In this document: positions 59,855-64,000 of the stretch, in pieces
Position numbering within the stretch: the stretch's first letter is position 1
Layout: the number at the start of each line of letters is the position of its first letter
NCBI RefSeq assembly: GCF_024435355.1
Contig: NZ_JAMJWG010000007.1
Location: 124,001 to 188,000 of the forward strand
DNA: 64,000 nt
Origin: Streptomyces odontomachi
Lineage (GTDB): Bacteria; Actinomycetota; Actinomycetes; Streptomycetales; Streptomycetaceae
Direction of reading: 5' to 3'
The notes under the pieces: generated by a model
What the model was told of the DNA's origin: nothing
Database searches by the model: none
The model's input: the letters and a program-made list of their open reading frames with translations, nothing else
Program-made: the position numbers and the translations under genes

Positions 59855-60643
59855 ATGCAACCACTCATCGATCACGCACGCCTGTTCGGACGGCTCTGCG
59901 CCGTCCGGTCGGCCGACTACGCCCGGCTCGCCGCCGGGCAGTCGCCGCAGGCACTCTTCATCACCTGCTCCGACTCCCGGGTGGTCCCGGCGCTCATCAC
60001 CGGTGCCCGGCCGGGCGAACTCTTCGAACTGCGCACCGCAGGAAACGTCGTGCCGTCGCACGCGCAGGGCCCGACGTCCGAGGCCGCCACGATCGAGTTC
60101 GCGGTGAGCGTGCTCGGCGTCTCGCACGTGGTGATATGCGGGCACTCGCACTGCGGCGCCGTCGGCGCCCTGGTCCGTGGCGACGACCTGTCCGGGGCGC
60201 CCCTGGTACGCGCCTGGCTGACCGGGACGATCGGCCGCGACCGGCAGGCCCTGTCCGACGGCGGCACCGGCACCCGAAGCCGCAACGCCCCCGACCCGCT
60301 GCCCGGACGCGACCGGCACGCGACCCCGGACGCCGGCCCGGGCGCTCCGCAGGACGACGGCATCCACGACGGCCCGTCGGACGACGGAGCGCACGCCCTG
60401 GCGGACGACGGCCCGCACGCGCCACCCTGTCCGGGCCTGCCCGCCACCCCGGACGACGACCCCGCCCTCCTCGGTGCCGTGCAGCGCCACGTACTGACGC
60501 AGGCGGCACGGCTGAGGTCGTACCCGTGCGTGGCACGCCGGCTCGCCACGGGCGGGCTGCGGCTGCACGCCTGGTGCTACGAGGTCCACACCGGCGCCGT
60601 GCTGGCCCACCGGCCGGGCACCGACTCCTTCGCAGCGCTGTGA
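59855..60643 (+). CDS. Beta-class carbonic anhydrase with an inserted segment
   Basis: 262 residues. Zinc ligands and the Asp-Arg dyad are intact: CSDSR (C38, D40, R42) and GHSHCG (H97, C100). It converts CO2 and water to bicarbonate. Between about 132 and 205 an extra 70-residue Asp/Gly/Pro/His-rich stretch interrupts the usual chain before the final AVQRHVLTQAARLRSYP and LRLHAWCYEVHTG segments. ATG 59855 has TGGAGG upstream. Followed by a SulP transporter with a GTGA overlap or 8-bp gap, a well-known pairing for bicarbonate uptake. Confidence 0.9.
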   Translation: MQPLIDHARLFGRLCAVRSADYARLAAGQSPQALFITCSDSRVVPALITGARPGELFELRTAGNVVPSHAQGPTSEAATIEFAVSVLGVSHVVICGHSHCGAVGALVRGDDLSGAPLVRAWLTGTIGRDRQALSDGGTGTRSRNAPDPLPGRDRHATPDAGPGAPQDDGIHDGPSDDGAHALADDGPHAPPCPGLPATPDDDPALLGAVQRHVLTQAARLRSYPCVARRLATGGLRLHAWCYEVHTGAVLAHRPGTDSFAAL

Positions 60644-60651
60644 GGGCCCCG

Positions 60652-62130
60652 ATGAACCTCAAGAAGCCGAACCTCATGAAGACGATGAACGCGGCGGACG
60701 TGCGACGCGACTTCGCCGCGTCCTGGGTGGTCTTCCTGGTCGCCCTGCCGCTGTGCGTGGGCATCGCCGTCGCTTCCGGGGTCCCGGCCGAACTCGGCCT
60801 GGTCACCGGGATCGTGGGCGGCCTGGTGGCCGGCGTGCTGCCGGGCAGCAGCCTCCAGGTGTCGGGTCCCGCCGCCGGCCTGACCGTCCTGGTCTTCGAG
60901 GCCGTGCACGAGCACGGGCTGTCCGCGCTGGGCGCGATGGTGCTGGCCACCGGGCTGTGCCAGCTGCTGCTCGGCACCCTGGGCTGGGGCCGGTGGTTCC
61001 GGGCGATCTCGGTGTCGGTGGTCGAGGGCATGCTCACCGGGATCGGGCTCGTCCTGATCGCGGGCCAGCTCTACTCCGTGACCGGCGCGGCGGCACCCGA
61101 CTCCGGACCGGCCAAGATCGCCGGGCTGCCCGGCATGCTCGCCGACGCGGTGACGTCCGCCGAGGCCAGGGCCTCGCTGCTGCTGGGCGCGGGCACCATC
61201 GCCGTCCTGGTGCTGTGGCCCAGGCTGCCGGCCCGGGTCCGGGCGCTGCCCGGGCCGCTGGCCGCGGTGGCGCTGGCCACGGCCGTGGCGCTGCTGTTCG
61301 GGCTGCCGGTCGCCGAGGTGCGGGTCTCCGGGCTGCTCGCCGCCGTGCAGCCGCCCGGTCTGGTGGACGTCGGCCGGCTGCTGGACCCCGGCCTGCTCGG
61401 CACCGTGCTGGCCTTCACCCTGATCGCCTCGGCGGAGAGCCTGTTCAGCGCGGCGGCGGTGGACCGGCTGCACAACGGCCCGCGTACCCACTACAACCGT
61501 GAGCTGATGGCCCAGGGCGCCGGCAACACCGTCTGCGGCCTGCTGGGCGCCCTGCCGATGACCGCGGTGATCGTCCGCAGCTCGGCCAACGTGCAGGCGG
61601 GAGCGCGTACCCGGCTCTCCCGGGTGCTGCACGGGGTGTGGCTGCTGCTGTTCGCCGTCCTGCTGCCCCAGGCACTGACCCTGATCCCGCTGCCGGCACT
61701 GGCGGCCGTCCTGGTCCATGCCGGGTTCAAGCTGATCCCCGCACGTCAGATGGTCGAGCTGTGGCGGGAGCGCCGCGGTGAGGTGCTGATCCTGGTGGTG
61801 ACGGCGGTCTCGATCGTCCTGGTCAGCATGTTCGAGGGAGTGCTCATCGGGCTGGTCCTCGCCGTGGTGAAGGCCGCGTGGGAGGCGTCCCAGGTACGCC
61901 TGGACGTCACCGACACGGGGACGGGGCCGATTCACGTCCACCTGTCGGGCAACGCGACCTTCCTGCGCCTGCCGAAGATCCTCGACAGCCTGGAAGCACT
62001 GCCCCCGGGCCGTCCGGTCGCGCTCGACCTGTCGGGCCTGCACCACCTCGACCACGCCTGCCGCACCGCCCTGGAGAGCTGGTCGGCGAGGTACCGCGCC
62101 GAGGGGGTGGAGCCGGTGACCATCGGCTAG
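60652..62130 (+). CDS. SulP family anion transporter
   Basis: 492 residues: about 12 membrane spans with GSSLQVSGPAAGLTVLVFEAV and a C-terminal STAS-like part (VHLSGNATFLRLPKILDSLE..VALDLSGLHHLDHACRTAL). SulP proteins carry sulfate or bicarbonate; adjacency to carbonic anhydrase favours bicarbonate. ATG 60652 has GAGGG 4-5 bases before it; a GTG at 60640 overlaps the anhydrase stop as GTGA and is an alternative. The stop TAG (62128-62130) is the last three bases of a CTAG that borders a MITE-like element. Confidence 0.92.
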   Translation: MNLKKPNLMKTMNAADVRRDFAASWVVFLVALPLCVGIAVASGVPAELGLVTGIVGGLVAGVLPGSSLQVSGPAAGLTVLVFEAVHEHGLSALGAMVLATGLCQLLLGTLGWGRWFRAISVSVVEGMLTGIGLVLIAGQLYSVTGAAAPDSGPAKIAGLPGMLADAVTSAEARASLLLGAGTIAVLVLWPRLPARVRALPGPLAAVALATAVALLFGLPVAEVRVSGLLAAVQPPGLVDVGRLLDPGLLGTVLAFTLIASAESLFSAAAVDRLHNGPRTHYNRELMAQGAGNTVCGLLGALPMTAVIVRSSANVQAGARTRLSRVLHGVWLLLFAVLLPQALTLIPLPALAAVLVHAGFKLIPARQMVELWRERRGEVLILVVTAVSIVLVSMFEGVLIGLVLAVVKAAWEASQVRLDVTDTGTGPIHVHLSGNATFLRLPKILDSLEALPPGRPVALDLSGLHHLDHACRTALESWSARYRAEGVEPVTIG

Positions 62131-62294
62131 GGCCTGTGTGGAGTTGTGATCTGGTTCAGGGAGCGGGGCGTGGTGCGTGCGATCGCAAGGCGCCGGAGCG
62201 CCCTCATAGCGGAGCTATGTGGGCGTTTCGGCAACGCGGCGAGCGTGCGTGCCACGCCCCGCGAGCCCAGATCACGACTCCACACAGGCCCTAG
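62127..62294. mobile_element. 168-bp MITE-like element sharing the 84-bp core
   Basis: CTAG at 62127-62130 and 62291-62294. Terminal inverted repeats of 28 bp differ at one base (left CTAGGGCCTGTGTGGAGTTG). Core 62171-62254 matches the element at 8496-8663 in 76 of 84 bases on the opposite strand. Non-coding. Confidence 0.8.
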
Positions 62295-62355
62295 GTCACA
62301 CGCCGCCCGGTGTCCTCGGCGAGCGGGGACACCGGGCCGCGTGCCGGCAGGCTCG

Positions 62356-63213
62356 TCAGGGCAGCGTCAGGACCTCGGCGCCGCTGTCCGTGACGACCAG
62401 CGTGTGCTCGAACTGGGCCGTGCGCTTGCGGTCCTTGGTGACCACGGTCCAGCCGTCGTCCCAGGTCTCGTAGTCGTAGGTGCCCAGCGTCAGCATCGGC
62501 TCGATGGTGAACGTCATCCCGGGCCTGATCACCGTCGTCGCCCGCGGGCTGTCGTAGTGCGGCACGATCAGTCCGGAGTGGAACGAGGTGTTGATGCCGT
62601 GGCCGGTGAAGTCCCGCACCACCCCGTACCCGAAGCGCTTGGCGTAGGACTCGATGACCCGGCCGATGACGTTGATCTGGCGGCCGGGCTTGACCGCCTT
62701 GATCGCGCGGTTCAGGGCCTCCCGGGTCCGCTCCACCAGCAGCCGGGAGCCCTCGTCGACGTCGCCGACCAGGTACGTGGCGTTGGTGTCGCCGTGCACC
62801 CCGCCGATGTACGCCGTGACGTCCAGGTTGACGATGTCGCCGTCCCGCAGCACCGTCGAGTCGGGGATGCCGTGGCAGATCACCTCGTTGACGGAGGTGC
62901 ACAGCGACTTCGGGAAGCCGCGGTAGCCGAGCGTGGACGGGTAGGCCCCGTGATCGCACATGTACGCGTGCGCGATCTCGTCCAGCTCGTCGGTGGTCAC
63001 GCCCGGGGCGATGGCCGCCGCGGCCTCGGCCATGGCCCGTGCCGCGATACGGCTCGCGATCCGCATGCGTTCGACCGTCTCGGCATCCTGCACCTCCGGG
63101 CCGGTGTACGGCGTCGGCGCCGGTTTGCCCACATACTCGGGGCGCTGGATGTTTTCGGGGACGGAACGGGTGGGAGAGAGCTCTCCTGGTACGAGCAGTG
63201 ACTGGCCAGACAT
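62356..63213 (-). CDS. map: Methionine aminopeptidase
   Basis: 285 residues, type I. The metal ligands are seen in [19 protein letters not shown] (two Asp), DFTGHGI (His), IEPML and QFEHT (two Glu). It removes the first Met of new proteins. A 40-residue N-terminal extension is typical of actinobacterial MetAP 1c-type. No ribosome site before ATG 63213, but TACACT lies 7 bases upstream on its strand (63221-63226), so it is probably leaderless. Confidence 0.95.
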   Translation of the reverse strand: MSGQSLLVPGELSPTRSVPENIQRPEYVGKPAPTPYTGPEVQDAETVERMRIASRIAARAMAEAAAAIAPGVTTDELDEIAHAYMCDHGAYPSTLGYRGFPKSLCTSVNEVICHGIPDSTVLRDGDIVNLDVTAYIGGVHGDTNATYLVGDVDEGSRLLVERTREALNRAIKAVKPGRQINVIGRVIESYAKRFGYGVVRDFTGHGINTSFHSGLIVPHYDSPRATTVIRPGMTFTIEPMLTLGTYDYETWDDGWTVVTKDRKRTAQFEHTLVVTDSGAEVLTLP

Positions 63214-63220
63214 ATCAGTG

Positions 63221-63226
63221 AGTGTA
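63221..63226 (-). promoter_or_regulatory. -10 box of a leaderless promoter (map)
   Basis: TACACT on the minus strand, 7 bases before ATG 63213. Confidence 0.5.
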
Positions 63227-63285
63227 TCGAGCGGTCCTGGTGTCACCATGGTCGCCGTACGCCGAGGTCCGACCGTGAGGAGCCG

Positions 63286-63501
63286 ATGATGGCGCTGTTC
63301 AGGAAGCGGCCCGTGGGAGAGCCGGGCGAATGGTTCTACTGCCTCAAGCACCGCAAAGCCGAGGAGGGCCCGGAGTGCCCGGCCAAGAACCGCCTCGGTC
63401 CCTACTCCACCCGCACCGAGGCCGAGCACGCGATCGAGCTGGTCTCGGAGCGCAACCGCGACTGGGACAACGACCCGCGCTGGGGCGACGAAGGATCTTG
63501 A
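63286..63501 (+). CDS. small conserved-type hypothetical protein
   Basis: 71 residues (or 70 from the second ATG at 63289). [25 protein letters not shown] with two Cys and a His resembles a short SPOR-like or zinc-bound sequence, then a helix ([14 protein letters not shown]). GTGAGGAGCC stands right before the ATG. It is divergent from map. Function unknown. Confidence 0.75.
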   Translation: MMALFRKRPVGEPGEWFYCLKHRKAEEGPECPAKNRLGPYSTRTEAEHAIELVSERNRDWDNDPRWGDEGS

Positions 63502-63527
63502 CCCGCGCCGGAGGGCGCGGAGCTGAT

Positions 63528-63728
63528 GTGCGGCTCTGCCGCGGGGGCGCGTAGCGCCCGTAAAGAGGCGCGGGGAACTGCGCGACCGGCCACGACGAGA
63601 CCGTCAGGTCGCCACCGTCCCAAGGGGGCTGTTTCTGTCGTGTCCGGACCGCCGGCCGGTGGGGGGCTGGTCGCGCAGTTCCCCGCGCCCCTCAGCTGGC
63701 GCTACGCGCCCCCGCGGCGGAGCCGCAC
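63528..63728. repeat. large imperfect inverted repeat
   Basis: Two 60-base arms (63528-63587 and 63669-63728) are complementary at about 54 of 60 positions, with an 81-base centre. They include GCGCGGGGAACTGCGCGACC, a sequence I recall as common between Streptomyces genes. It lies in the 311-bp stretch 63502-63812, and could act as a terminator or be a repeat-mobilised hairpin. Confidence 0.75.
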
Positions 63729-63800
63729 GTCAAGCACAGCCCCGCGCCCTTTTCGGCACCTTCGGCGCCCCTCGCAGGGGCGTCGTCGCCTGGGGACGCA

Positions 63801-63806
63801 TAGGGT
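63801..63806 (+). promoter_or_regulatory. -10 box of a leaderless promoter
   Basis: TAGGGT, 6 bases before ATG 63813. Confidence 0.6.
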
Positions 63807-63812
63807 CCCCCT

Positions 63813-64000
63813 ATGACTACTCCCGACAACAACGCCCCCGGCCAGCGCGCCGCCACGACCCCCGCCAAGGACCCCTGGGACCTGCCCGACGTGTCCGGCC
63901 TCGTGGTCGGCGTGCTCGGCGGTACGGGCGACCAGGGGCGGGGGCTCGCGTACCGGCTCGGCAGGGCCGGGCAGCAGGTGATCATCGGTTCCCGGTCCGC
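63813..64000 (+). CDS. npdG: NADPH-dependent F420 reductase, N-terminal part
   Basis: The first 62 residues run off the window edge. After a polar head, GLVVGVLGGTGDQGRGLAYRL and VIIGSRS form the dinucleotide site of the F420H2:NADP oxidoreductase family (GGTGDQGRG). It exchanges hydride between cofactor F420 and NADP. TAGGGT stands 6 bases before the ATG and no ribosome site is seen, so leaderless. Confidence 0.8.
   Translation, partial: MTTPDNNAPGQRAATTPAKDPWDLPDVSGLVVGVLGGTGDQGRGLAYRLGRAGQQVIIGSRS

Noticed and set aside
60577-62055. 492-codon minus-strand frame
   Set aside because: Gln/Arg/Asp-rich shadow of SulP.

Overview
The window looks like chromosome of a Streptomyces-type actinomycete. 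It is very GC-rich throughout, GTG and TTG starts are common, TTA codons are scarce, and several genes appear to be leaderless with a TANNNT box 6-7 nt before the start codon. The content (LacI-controlled sugar importers without their own ATPase, DUF2267, DUF4236, Prim-Pol, EfeUOB, an Rsm22-type methyltransferase, an F420-NADP reductase start) also fits. This is read from sequence features; no database search was run.

Left part (1-5042): two tandem ATP-grasp ligases with almost identical 3' halves, a DoxX-like membrane protein beside a metallo-beta-lactamase-fold hydrolase, a NADAR (YbiA-like) protein and a hypothetical protein. From 5096 to 21495 lie two carbohydrate-uptake modules. Module A (5096-13590) has a Gfo/Idh oxidoreductase, two permeases, a LacI regulator, a solute-binding lipoprotein and a cytoplasmic GH5 glycosidase. 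Two nearly identical 12-bp operators (GAAAnCGCTTTC) link regulator and binding protein. The 557-bp gap between permeases and regulator is filled with stacked MITE-like elements, and a tRNA-like sequence with an abnormal anticodon arm sits between regulator and binding protein. Module B (14281-21495) has a binding protein and two permeases coupled by 4-bp overlaps, a glycogen-debranching-like hydrolase and a second LacI regulator with its own candidate operators and an 11-bp phased repeat. No ABC ATPase is present, which fits the shared MsiK-type ATPase known in Streptomyces.

Middle (21636-27985): small housekeeping and accessory genes, including a LysE-type exporter divergent from an Lrp/AsnC regulator with a good Lrp-like box between them, and a PatB/MalY C-S lyase. 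The most distinctive locus is 28066-32531: a family 2 glycosyltransferase and two ABC half-exporters in one operon. All three genes carry TTA codons and AT-leaning codon use, suggesting a horizontally acquired, bldA-dependent glycoconjugate export system whose substrate is not evident.

Right part (32919-64000): a zinc-ribbon protein, a secreted peptide, an APC-superfamily transporter, Nudix, secreted endo/exonuclease-phosphatase, GNAT, DoxX, SDR and Gfo/Idh genes, a Bcr/CflA exporter coupled to a serine hydrolase apparently through a CTG start, an old yellow enzyme, a MarR-MFS pair, Rsm22, a dimethylargininase-like enzyme, TetR with a palindromic operator, a Prim-Pol protein, and an EfeO-EfeB-EfeU iron-uptake operon behind overlapping iron boxes. 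Then come PhzF-like, carbonic anhydrase-SulP and methionine aminopeptidase genes, and the start of an F420-dependent NADP reductase. Two further MITE-like elements (53121-53361, 62127-62294) end exactly on stop codons. Coordinates of motifs were counted by hand from the sequence.
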